A stretch of 7,717 nt of DNA from CAXTTV01 sp964247295 (GCA_964247295.1 CAXTTV010000219.1:1-7717); one strand, 5' to 3'; numbered from the stretch's first letter, positions 1-5,238 are shown. Notes: generated by a model not told the origin, from the letters alone. A program made the numbers and translations.

Positions 1-80
1 GGTGTATATTCGTGTGATATTTCTACATCATGCCAGCGTTCTACTAAGCAGAATCCCTATATTGATTTCAGACCCATATT

Positions 81-108
81 AAAAGGAGGGATGCGCGGCC
101 CTTTTTTC
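81..108 (+). terminator. weak terminator-like hairpin at window start
   Basis: The purine run AAAAGGAGGG (81-90) can pair, partly through G-U pairs, with CCCTTTTTT (99-107) across a short GC-rich loop, and a T run follows. It would end a gene lying left of the window. The stem is imperfect, so this is tentative. Confidence 0.3.
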
Positions 109-160
109 TGTATACATCGTTCTTCAGGTACGCATCTCATCACAAGAAAGAGGAATTGCT

Positions 161-682
161 ATGTGGTCAAGCTTCAAAACAAAAAGTGTATGTATCTTGA
201 TGGCCTGTTCGTTTGTGCTGGTGCTGGCTGGATGTGGAAATAGCGCCAGCAGTTCTGAAAACATAGGAAAATTTTCATCTCAAGCATCCTCAACGATCGC
301 TAGCACGTCCCAGAATCTGAACGCAGTCACGCCAAAATCTTCAACGTTTAAAGTCACCGGCATTGATATGTCTTTAACCCCATCTACAACCTCGACCTGG
401 ACCTGCGGATCTTATATTCAAGTGGTCTACAAAGCAGTGTTTCATGTTGATCCAGGTCCAAAGGGTGGAGTCATTTCATTTTACTACACTACAAATAACG
501 GGCGTGGAACCGAGCCTGCAAAGCTGACGATTCTTCCTGGTCAGCATCTTTCAGATTATGTGTTTACATGGCAGGAGAAACTCACCAGCGACCATGTGTA
601 TCCCGGCGCTGGAGGCATTCTGGTCACAAGCCCGAACAATCTGATATCGAAGCTGGTAAAGCCCGCAGGCGGCTGTAAATAA
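161..682 (+). CDS. secreted lipoprotein of unknown function
   Basis: 173 aa. The N-terminus is a classical lipoprotein signal: Lys residues at 6 and 8, a hydrophobic stretch over roughly residues 10-22, then the lipobox LAGC with the lipidated Cys at 25. Export and lipid anchoring on the outer face of the membrane are therefore predicted. A Ser/Thr/Asn-rich linker (about 26-62) precedes a compact beta-rich region (about 63-170) with many alternating hydrophobic and aromatic residues. Two Cys remain in the mature part (82 and 172) and could form a disulfide closing the domain. I do not recognise the family; an Ig-like or other beta-sandwich fold is only a guess. The start is supported by AAGAGGA about seven bases upstream. 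The gene stands alone, ended by a strong hairpin at 702-756. It could be a substrate-binding, surface or spore-coat protein, but nothing in the sequence decides this. Confidence 0.8.
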   Translation: MWSSFKTKSVCILMACSFVLVLAGCGNSASSSENIGKFSSQASSTIASTSQNLNAVTPKSSTFKVTGIDMSLTPSTTSTWTCGSYIQVVYKAVFHVDPGPKGGVISFYYTTNNGRGTEPAKLTILPGQHLSDYVFTWQEKLTSDHVYPGAGGILVTSPNNLISKLVKPAGGCK

Positions 683-701
683 TCGAGACAGTTTCTACCA
701 A

Positions 702-760
702 AAGCATTATAGATGCCAACCCAACAGGCCTCGTCAGGTTGGCATCTATAATGCTTGTTT
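702..760 (+). terminator. strong rho-independent terminator of the lipoprotein gene
   Basis: A perfect 20-bp inverted repeat (arms 702-721 and 737-756) encloses a 15-nt loop and is followed by GTTTTAT. Four A residues (700-703) precede the left arm, so it may also act weakly on the opposite strand. Confidence 0.85.
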
Positions 761-766
761 TATACT
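739..766 (+). promoter_or_regulatory. candidate promoter of the thioesterase gene, -35 inside the terminator arm
   Basis: TTGGCA (739-744) and TATACT (761-766) each match five of six bases of the sigma-70 consensus and are 16 bp apart. The -35 lies within the right arm of the terminator. Transcription would begin near 773 and give a leader of about 38 nt before the thioesterase ATG. No competing promoter was seen in this short gap. Confidence 0.4.
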
Positions 767-810
767 AAAGCAGTCACCTATCAGAATTCTGTGAGGAAAA
801 GGACAACAGC

Positions 811-1251
811 ATGGAGAAATTTCGTATCGCTAATCCTGATTTTGTGCAAGTAGTATGGGAAAGCTTTTCCAGACAGGGCTTTATGCACCACCTGGGGGCA
901 ACCCTTGAGATTGTAGAACCGGGGCATATAAGCATTGCTATGCCGTTTAGCGATAACCTGACCCAACAACACAATTACTATCATGCCGGCAGCCTGACCA
1001 GCATCGTTGACTCCGCCTGCGGCTATGCTGCCCTTACTCTGATGCCCCCCAATGCCGAAGTGCTAACCATCGAGTTTAAGGTGAACTTTATTTCACCGGC
1101 AATAGGCGAACAGGTGATTGCCCATGGGCGTGTGGTTAAACCGGGGAGCCTTGTTACTGTCTGCCAGGGCGAAGTCCTCGCTATCAAAGACGGGGTTGAA
1201 AAGACGTGCGCCCTGATGCAGGCCACGATGGTGAGTAGGCCAGCAAGCTAG
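811..1251 (+). CDS. PaaI-family hotdog-fold thioesterase
   Basis: 146 aa, the normal length for a single hotdog domain. The family signature is clear. The stretch around residues 55-74 (NYYHAGSLTSIVDSACGYAA) matches the PaaI/YbgC-like pattern H-x-G followed by the hotdog helix with an acidic residue; His58, Gly60 and Asp67 are the expected oxyanion and catalytic positions. The later strands (LTIEFKVNFISPA, residues 85-97) are also typical. These cytosolic enzymes hydrolyse acyl-CoA thioesters, often aromatic or medium-chain ones, as tetramers. The substrate cannot be told from the sequence, and there is no phenylacetate or fatty-acid gene beside it. The start is supported by GAGGAAAAGGA, ending seven bases before the ATG. 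The gene has its own candidate promoter and is convergent with the dehydrogenase gene, so it is probably monocistronic. The stop codon lies inside a hairpin (1240-1274). Confidence 0.88.
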   Translation: MEKFRIANPDFVQVVWESFSRQGFMHHLGATLEIVEPGHISIAMPFSDNLTQQHNYYHAGSLTSIVDSACGYAALTLMPPNAEVLTIEFKVNFISPAIGEQVIAHGRVVKPGSLVTVCQGEVLAIKDGVEKTCALMQATMVSRPAS

Positions 1252-1274
1252 CCAGATTCTGGCTAGCTTGCTGG
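1240..1274. terminator. perfect hairpin between convergent genes, overlapping the thioesterase stop codon
   Basis: A perfect 14-bp inverted repeat (1240-1253 and 1261-1274) has a 7-nt loop. The left arm contains the last codons and the TAG of the thioesterase gene. No clear U run follows on either strand, so it may act as an mRNA 3'-end stabiliser as well as, or instead of, an intrinsic terminator. Confidence 0.6.
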
Positions 1275-1330
1275 GAATGTGCAGCCCATAGACGGGCCCT
1301 TTATTATGACCCAATGCACCAATACTACAC

Positions 1331-2197
1331 TCAGACTGGTTGCGCGGCGCGAGCGGATAGTTGCTCGCTGACTTGCCAGAGATGCTGCGCGATTGCCCGA
1401 TCATATGAGTTTGGAGCGGACTTACCCTCTTGCTTTTTTGTAAAGTATTTGCCGGTCACTCCGTTTACTTGAGGCGAGGTTGCGAGATAGAGCGCCGTCT
1501 CAGCTCCCTTCTCAACCGATATACCCGCCACTAAGTAGGCAAGTTCGGATAGATAGTGAACTACGCCTGTTGTGCCACTATTAAAATTGGATCTTACCAG
1601 GCCGGGATGGAGCACATTGACGGTGACATTACTACCTTCAAGGCGGCGAGCCAGCTCATATGTAAAGATGATCAAAGCTAACTTTGCCTGCCCATAATTT
1701 CCCATTGCTGTATAGCTTTTCTCACCTTGCAGATTGTCGAAATCAATATTTTTACTATGGACCATGGTACTGACATTGATAACGCGTGCCGGCCCACTCG
1801 CTTTAAGAGTATCGACCAGCAGGTTGGTCAGCAGAAAAGGAGCAAGGTAGTTGAATACAAGTGTCGCTTCTAATCCTTCGGATGTAATTTTGCGAGAACT
1901 GTAGACACTACCAGCGTTATTCACGAGAATATGGAGATGGTTGTATTTTTGTTGAAATTCATTTGCTAAACGGCGCACATCTTGAAGCAAACTCAAATCC
2001 GCGATCAGCAAATCAATGTTTGCATTTCCAGTTGCCTGCTTAATTTCAGCCTGAGTCGCCTCACCTTTGGCACGATCGCGGCTGACAAGAACTACGGTTG
2101 CCCCTTCGTTTGCCAGTTCTTTCGATGTAACTTTGCCTATGCCCGAGGTACTACCTGTCACCAGGCAGATTTTGCCTTGTAAGTTGCTATTTTTCAT
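1331..2197 (-). CDS. short-chain dehydrogenase/reductase, retinol-dehydrogenase-like
   Basis: 288 aa, a single Rossmann domain of classical SDR type. The cofactor loop TGSTSGIG is at residues 14-21, SRDR at 39-42 suggests NADP(H) preference, NNAG is at 93-96, the structural Asn is at 116, and the catalytic YxxxK is Tyr168/Lys172 (NYGQAK), followed by HPG at 197-199. The order and spacing resemble retinol dehydrogenase, WWOX-like and protochlorophyllide-reductase-like SDRs. These are cytosolic NAD(P)-dependent oxidoreductases of carbonyl or alcohol substrates; the substrate here is unknown. At the usual catalytic Ser position the motif reads NVSTMVH, so the residue aligned with the second Ser is Thr144. 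Ser143 or Ser148 are nearby, and this alignment is by eye. The start is supported by AAAGGGA about seven bases upstream. A MerR-type promoter lies about 220 bases upstream, suggesting inducible expression; no MerR gene is in the window. Confidence 0.9.
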   Translation of the reverse strand: MKNSNLQGKICLVTGSTSGIGKVTSKELANEGATVVLVSRDRAKGEATQAEIKQATGNANIDLLIADLSLLQDVRRLANEFQQKYNHLHILVNNAGSVYSSRKITSEGLEATLVFNYLAPFLLTNLLVDTLKASGPARVINVSTMVHSKNIDFDNLQGEKSYTAMGNYGQAKLALIIFTYELARRLEGSNVTVNVLHPGLVRSNFNSGTTGVVHYLSELAYLVAGISVEKGAETALYLATSPQVNGVTGKYFTKKQEGKSAPNSYDRAIAQHLWQVSEQLSARAAQPV

Positions 2198-2270
2198 TTT
2201 TAATCCCTTTTAGATGTAGAAAGATTGTGTACAGAATTGCTCAAGCCACTTTCAGGAGCGTAACGTGAAG

Positions 2271-2314
2271 AGGCTTTTTGTCTTTGTCTCCGCATCATCT
2301 TCTATAAAAAGCCT
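2271..2314. repeat. inverted repeat in the SDR upstream region
   Basis: AGGCTTTTT (2271-2279) and AAAAAGCCT (2306-2314) form a 9-bp perfect inverted repeat with a 26-nt loop. It lies in the predicted 5' leader of the dehydrogenase transcript. No known riboswitch pattern was recognised, and its role is unknown. Confidence 0.4.
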
Positions 2315-2327
2315 TGTGCTCTGGCTA

Positions 2328-2343
2328 GAGCGCTCCAGGTCAA
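2328..2343 (-). promoter_or_regulatory. second, degenerate MerR-type operator copy
   Basis: GAGCGCTCCAGGTCAA here is identical to 2436-2451. On the minus strand it gives TTGACC followed by TGGAGCGCTC, but the distal half-site has diverged (CTAGCC instead of CAGGT). No good -10 sits 19 bp away, where the sequence reads CACAAG. It may be a decayed promoter, a second binding site in the leader, or a half-site. Confidence 0.5.
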
Positions 2344-2420
2344 GAGTCAATCACGTCTTTTCTAGAAATCGGTTAATGCCTGTCTTCGTTCAAAGTCAAT
2401 GCAAAATCTTTCTCTCATTA

Positions 2421-2451
2421 AGTATAAAATACCTGGAGCGCTCCAGGTCAA
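2421..2451 (-). promoter_or_regulatory. MerR-type promoter with palindromic operator upstream of the SDR gene
   Basis: Read on the minus strand: -35 TTGACC (2451-2446), a 19-bp spacer and -10 TATACT (2426-2421). The spacer is nearly filled by the perfect palindrome ACCTGGAGCGCTCCAGGT (2431-2448), which also covers part of the -35. An over-long 19-bp spacer bearing a dyad is the hallmark of promoters activated by MerR-family regulators, which untwist the DNA to realign the two elements. It points toward the dehydrogenase gene, with a predicted transcription start near 2414. Confidence 0.72.
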
Positions 2452-2576
2452 CCCATTTCAAACGAATATGCTTCACTATTATCACTTTTCTTTTATGCAT
2501 CTGTTATCTTTTTGACATGCATCTGACTTCTACCTGTTCTGTTATAAAAATCATTATGAACTATACTTACAAATAG

Positions 2577-2605
2577 ATACTGGATTCGCATTTGAAGACC
2601 AGTAT
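2577..2605. repeat. inverted repeat upstream of the double-glycine peptide gene
   Basis: ATACTGG (2577-2583) and CCAGTAT (2599-2605) form a 7-bp perfect dyad with a 15-nt spacer, 64 bases before the peptide gene start. It could be an operator or a leader hairpin. A TATACT at 2562-2567 nearby could serve as a -10, but no convincing -35 accompanies it. Confidence 0.35.
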
Positions 2606-2668
2606 TACTTTTTCCGAAGACTTTAATCTTTACACGTATTTTATAGACAGAACGAAGGAGCGGTTTTT

Positions 2669-2884
2669 ATGTTCAAAAAAGAAAACGCCTCGCGACAAGA
2701 ACCAGAGTTGAAGCAGGCTGGGCTTACCGATGAGCAGCTCGCTGAAGTCACTGGTGGAGCCTATAATACTCTTTTCAGCCAGGGGGATGATAACTACGAC
2801 GATTCCGGTGCGACTCAGGGGAGCGTGAGTAATCCTAACTGGTTTGTTCCTACTCCTCCATCGAGAAGCGATTTAGGCTGGTAA
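2669..2884 (+). CDS. double-glycine leader peptide, putative RiPP or bacteriocin-like precursor
   Basis: 71 aa. A charged, hydrophilic leader (residues 1-30) ends in LTDEQLAEVTGGA. This fits the double-glycine leader pattern (LTDEELxxVxGG) of many bacteriocin and RiPP precursors, which are cleaved after Gly-Gly by C39 peptidase-type ABC exporters. Cleavage after Gly30 would release a 41-residue peptide, A31 to W71. That core has no Cys, so it cannot be a classical lanthipeptide or disulfide bacteriocin. It is Asp/Asn/Gly/Ser-rich (GDDNYDDSG), with Trp58 and Trp71, a PTPPS segment and the ending DLGW. The start is supported by AAGGAG eight bases upstream. No modification enzyme, immunity gene or C39 transporter is adjacent; the neighbours are an SDR transcribed the other way and a gene-poor stretch. 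The gene is followed by two hairpins. The precursor call is inferred from the leader; the final product and its activity are unknown. Confidence 0.7.
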   Translation: MFKKENASRQEPELKQAGLTDEQLAEVTGGAYNTLFSQGDDNYDDSGATQGSVSNPNWFVPTPPSRSDLGW

Positions 2885-2893
2885 TCCCAATTG

Positions 2894-2935
2894 CTTTCGC
2901 ATAATCTTTCTCATTATGAGAAAAAGATGCGAAAG
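2894..2935 (+). terminator. hairpin after the double-glycine peptide gene
   Basis: CTTTCGCAT (2894-2902) pairs with ATGCGAAAG (2927-2935), and the TCTTTCTCAT / ATGAGAAAAAGA segments inside extend the stem with a small bulge. No U run follows, so it may protect the transcript or assist the next hairpin. Confidence 0.5.
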
Positions 2936-2950
2936 AGATTGACCATCGCT

Positions 2951-3000
2951 ATAGAGGCCGCCTGGTGTACGCAAACATCAGACGGCCTCTATATTGTTCT
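2951..3000 (+). terminator. rho-independent terminator downstream of the peptide gene
   Basis: ATAGAGGCCG (2951-2960) pairs perfectly with CGGCCTCTAT (2983-2992). Inside, CTGGTG and CATCAG extend the stem with one G-U pair around the loop TACGCAAA. The U-rich tail ATTGTTCT follows. Confidence 0.75.
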
Positions 3001-3569
3001 AATACATTGAAGTTTCGTGTTGTGTTTCCTTTTCTCTGGTAGACACGAAGCTGTTATTAAGTGTTCAAACCCTTCAACATACTTAGAGATTTCATGGTGT
3101 GAGATCCGCTGTCATTTATTTTAAATATATGTTGTCTATATGCTAGATAAATGATAGGTATATGTCGTGGTCAAACAGAGCCAGCTACTTTATACTATCC
3201 ATAGATGCAAATGAGAAGAGTGAATGGCTGGGCGCAGGGGTAGGCAGAGCCTTCCTGGTATCGCATAGCCGTTATCGTTAAAACCAGTACAGAAAAATTC
3301 CGGCACACATCTCTGTGGCCGTTTATATAGATTTAAGCTGTCGTTTGTTGTAGCGTTGACATGTAAGGGATAGATCCACACAAAAGCGTGATAGTGCTCG
3401 TGCCAGAAAATAAAAGACGCCCACAAGTGTAACCGATCAGCGGGATCTCACAGATGAGCAACGGGAGATGCTCAGTGATGAACACAAAGGACCTGTAAGG
3501 TGAAATGATTCTCCACCCGATGATGCTGGTTTGTTTGCAGGAGCTATCTGGATCTAATCCCAAAGAGGG
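3001..3569. other. gene-poor stretch, no supported gene
   Basis: No convincing coding region is seen on either strand. The open frames here lack ribosome binding sites and recognisable protein features, and some run through the terminator at the right end. There is an imperfect hairpin at 3011-3052 (AGTTTCGTGT against ACACGAAGCT, one mismatch) and a small one with TGAGCA / TGCTCA near 3455-3474. A TTGACA occurs near 3356 without a matching -10. The stretch may hold an untranslated RNA ending at the terminator at 3570, or only degraded sequence. Confidence 0.5.
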
Positions 3570-3605
3570 GAGCAGTGTTGTTACAAAGCAGCACTGCTCT
3601 TTTCT
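3570..3605 (+). terminator. intrinsic terminator, best on the plus strand, possibly bidirectional
   Basis: GAGCAGTGTTG (3570-3580) pairs with CAGCACTGCTC (3589-3599) with one G-U pair and an 8-nt loop, followed by TTTTCT. The U run lies on the plus strand, although no plus-strand gene is recognised upstream. On the minus strand it lies just beyond the Gln/Met-rich gene and would give it a weaker stop. Confidence 0.7.
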
Positions 3606-3618
3606 ATGGACCCGACTG

Positions 3619-4047
3619 CTAGAATCCTCTGCCGCCCTGATCGCCCTGGTTGTTCATCATATGTTGTGCCACAGCCCCAACAAGTCCTCCTAACATCCCC
3701 TGGCCCATTGGAGAGCCCGAAGATCCTCCTTGCCCAAATATCTGTGATAACATTCCTGGCTGTTGCTGCCCCATCTGCTGAAAGCCCTGTGCCATCCCCT
3801 GTGGATCATTAGGGTCAACCCCATAACCTTGTGGCATCTGCTGAGCGAAATGCGAACGCTGCTCATAAGGCATCTGCTCAAAGTGCTGCTGATAGACCTG
3901 TTGCTGAGTGTCGGAAGGGGCATTCTGCATAAATTGCTGCATACTGCCCATAGCCTGATTTGGATCGATGGAGCTATAATCTCCGGCCTGATGAGCCTGG
4001 GAATATTGCTCATACATCTGCTGATTATTTTGATCAAAAGGCCACAT
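3619..4047 (-). CDS. Gln/Met-rich low-complexity protein, Ktedonobacteria-type hypothetical
   Basis: 142 aa, beginning MWPFDQNNQQMYEQYSQAH. Nearly the whole chain is built from Q, M, G, N, P and aromatic residues (QQFMQNAP, QQQVYQQHFEQMPYEQR, AQQMPQGYGVDPNDPQ). It ends in a Gly/Ser-rich segment (about 106-119), a short hydrophobic helix (about 119-128, GGLVGAVAQH) and the tail NNQGDQGGRGF. I recall similar proteins starting MWPFDQ from Ktedonobacter-like genomes, but know no function. The order seen is a helical Q/M-rich part with repeating HFEQMPYEQR-like units and then a flexible Gly-rich tail with a short hydrophobic patch. It may be structural, spore- or envelope-associated, or prone to phase separation; all of this is speculation. 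The start is well supported by AAAGGAG seven bases upstream, preceded by a small hairpin (4064-4081). The gene appears monocistronic. Confidence 0.8.
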   Translation of the reverse strand: MWPFDQNNQQMYEQYSQAHQAGDYSSIDPNQAMGSMQQFMQNAPSDTQQQVYQQHFEQMPYEQRSHFAQQMPQGYGVDPNDPQGMAQGFQQMGQQQPGMLSQIFGQGGSSGSPMGQGMLGGLVGAVAQHMMNNQGDQGGRGF

Positions 4048-4063
4048 AGTAATCTCCTTTATG

Positions 4064-4125
4064 CTCCATCTTCTTATGGAGTGCTTGTTCCACGCGTTAT
4101 AGATTTAGGAATAAGAATCTGTACA
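4064..4125 (-). promoter_or_regulatory. candidate promoter and leader hairpin of the Gln/Met-rich gene
   Basis: On the minus strand, TGTACA (4125-4120) and TATAAC (4101-4096) are 18 bp apart and give a plausible sigma-70 promoter. Just before the ribosome binding site, CTCCAT / ATGGAG (4064-4069 and 4076-4081) form a 6-bp hairpin with a 6-nt loop, which could modulate initiation. Confidence 0.35.
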
Positions 4126-4250
4126 TTAGATAGTAGGTTGAGCAATGTTTATAGCTGCGTTTTATCTTATCTCGCAATGAAATTGCGAATGCCAGGACGG
4201 ATTCCAAGCTCTTTGAATAATACGCCACGTCTTCGTGAAGGGTTTCACTA

Positions 4251-4481
4251 ATGCTGTATTCTTATGTGATTATAATAAATTGTATTTTTGTAATAGCGGC
4301 ACATATAGAAGAGCAGGGGAAATTGGGTAAGCCCTTCAAGCATGCTCAGGACATGCACTTTGCAATTGGCTTTGGCGTCTGGGAGTACATCCACGTGGAG
4401 CCGCGTAATCGAACGAAGAAGTTTTCCTATTCTAAAAACATGATTTGCTTTAATACTCGCCCAAAGATCGCGGATGAATGA
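4251..4481 (+). pseudogene. unidentified coding-like fragment in AT-rich DNA
   Basis: The frame from about 4299 to 4418 reads like real protein (AAHIEEQGKLGKPFKHAQDM, then HFAIGFGVWEYIHVEPRN). It uses GC-richer codons than the AT-rich DNA on its left (4251-4298), where the translation is hydrophobic and unconvincing. Beyond about 4427 it runs into the antisense of the monooxygenase remnant and loses protein-like character. No ribosome binding site precedes the ATG at 4251. I do not recognise the family. The simplest reading is an internal scrap of a gene lost by rearrangement; the likely junction is around 4420-4490. It may equally be a chance open frame. Confidence 0.3.
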
Positions 4482-4660
4482 TGCTGGTACCCAAGCATAA
4501 TTGTGCGATAGTTCAGGCCACGGGCGCGGGGATGGATTGCCGTTCCCTCATGGCGTTCAACTACCAGCGGGGGTACATCAAGTTGTGACAGAAACAGCGA
4601 AGCAGACAAACTAACGGGACCGACCCCAACAATTAACACTAGAATGTGATCCTCATTCAT
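4427..4660 (-). pseudogene. truncated FAD-dependent aromatic-ring monooxygenase, N-terminal remnant
   Basis: 77 codons. Residues 6-52 are the FAD-binding N-terminus of PheA/TfdB-type flavin monooxygenases: LVLIVGVGPVSLSASLFLS is the dinucleotide-binding strand-loop-helix, PPLVVERHEG ends the second strand with the ribose-binding Glu35, and HPRARGLNYRT is the conserved Arg-bearing motif that normally leads into the helix MELFR. Here similarity ends after NYRT, and the chain finishes in unrelated residues at 77, whereas the family is around 500 aa. The third Gly of GxGxxG is Ser17. It can no longer be a working hydroxylase. The start is still sound (GGAG seven bases upstream), and it follows marR on the same strand by about 40 bases, so it was probably the second gene of a marR-monooxygenase operon. 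Full-length relatives use NAD(P)H and oxygen to hydroxylate phenolic or polyketide rings. Confidence 0.75.
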
Positions 4661-4701
4661 TCAGGTTCTCCGCATTTCTGTAGTGGTTAGCGACAATAAG
4701 A

Positions 4702-5178
4702 TTACTCGGGAGTTTCAGGTAGCTGAACGTTCACAAACTCCTCTAAACCAGCGATCAGGGCCGAGCGTCCAGTCTCACTCATCGCCTTTAGGCGTGCCGC
4801 TAAACGCTGGGAAAAATCGCCCTGTAATTGGGAGAATAATGTGTGTCCAACCTCTGTAACCTCTACAAATACCTGACGCCGATCCTTTGTATCGCGGCGA
4901 CGAACAACTAGCTCATGCTTTTCCAGACTATCCACGCTCCGTACAATCGCGGCGGGATCAAGGCTAAGCTTCTGAGCCAGCAAGCCAATTGTGCAGGATT
5001 GCTGACGATCCTCGAACTCTTTTAAGAGCCGGAGGAGCGCGAACTGAACCGAACTCAAACCGTGTAGATTATTTGGCTTAAGATTTGCTCCCACGACCTC
5101 AAGACGGGCGCGGTTCCAGATCCTTAGGAATATCTGTACCTGATCATCCATATCTGGTGGTAGCGAAGACTCTGTCAT
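4702..5178 (-). CDS. MarR-family transcriptional regulator
   Basis: 158 aa, normal length for MarR. N-terminal dimerisation helices (about 10-30) are followed by LSSVQFALLRLLKEF (41-55), the winged helix-turn-helix (about 62-105: TIGLLAQKLSLDPAAIVRSV, then DSLEKHELVVRRRDTKDRRQ with the wing at DTKDRR) and a long C-terminal dimerisation helix. MarR proteins bind palindromic operators as dimers and usually repress, releasing DNA when they bind phenolics or are oxidised; a single Cys at 62 lies at the start of the DNA-binding domain. A strong AGGAGG sits about four bases before the ATG. The promoter overlaps two palindromes (5194-5222), so autorepression is likely. The gene is divergent from the FMN reductase and is followed by the monooxygenase stump, suggesting a flavin/redox or aromatic-compound response regulon. 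The ligand is unknown. Confidence 0.9.
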   Translation of the reverse strand: MTESSLPPDMDDQVQIFLRIWNRARLEVVGANLKPNNLHGLSSVQFALLRLLKEFEDRQQSCTIGLLAQKLSLDPAAIVRSVDSLEKHELVVRRRDTKDRRQVFVEVTEVGHTLFSQLQGDFSQRLAARLKAMSETGRSALIAGLEEFVNVQLPETPE

Positions 5179-5193
5179 TTTCCTCCTTTTTAC

Positions 5194-5222
5194 TTGATGC
5201 CATCAATATTTGATAGTATCAA
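5194..5222. promoter_or_regulatory. two tandem MarR-type operator palindromes
   Basis: TTGATgccATCAA (5194-5206) and TTGATAgTATCAA (5210-5222) are two dyads with centres 16 bp apart. The second extends imperfectly to about ten bases per arm. They cover the marR transcription start and leader, as expected for autorepression. A degenerate copy, TCGATACTAT (5268-5277), lies nearer the divergent FMN reductase gene. Confidence 0.6.
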
Positions 5223-5238
5223 TAATAGTTTGTGTAGA
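5210..5238 (+). promoter_or_regulatory. weak candidate promoter for the FMN reductase operon
   Basis: TTGATA (5210-5215) and TGTAGA (5233-5238), 17 bp apart, could drive the plus-strand genes. The -35 is good but the -10 is poor. The -35 lies within the operator palindrome, so the same regulator could control both directions. Confidence 0.25.

Noticed and set aside
2512..2548. TTGACA (2512-2517) with TATAAA (2543-2548) as a promoter for the double-glycine peptide gene
   Set aside because: The spacing is 25 bp, far outside the usable range, and no dyad explains it.
2265..2576. Plus-strand open frame of 103 codons starting GTG with AGGAG upstream
   Set aside because: It spans the MerR-type promoter and its second copy, is AT-rich with no recognisable protein features, and overlaps clear regulatory structure. 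The good-looking AGGAG is probably chance.
3438..3503. Plus-strand frame reading DLTDEQREML, reminiscent of IS5-type transposase N-termini
   Set aside because: The match is about ten residues long, the frame stops at once, and there are no inverted repeats or further transposase motifs, so a mobile-element claim is not supportable.
3190..3563. Two overlapping minus-strand open frames
   Set aside because: No ribosome binding sites, odd Cys/His/Trp-rich composition and no family features. They are likely chance frames in a gene-poor stretch.
3505..3693. Plus-strand frame starting MILHPMMLV
   Set aside because: It runs through the intrinsic terminator at 3570-3605 and into the antisense of the Gln/Met-rich gene.
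3763..4251. Long plus-strand frame of 162 codons
   Set aside because: It is antisense to the Gln/Met-rich gene, whose biased codons keep the opposite strand open. The Leu/Ile-rich product is an artefact.
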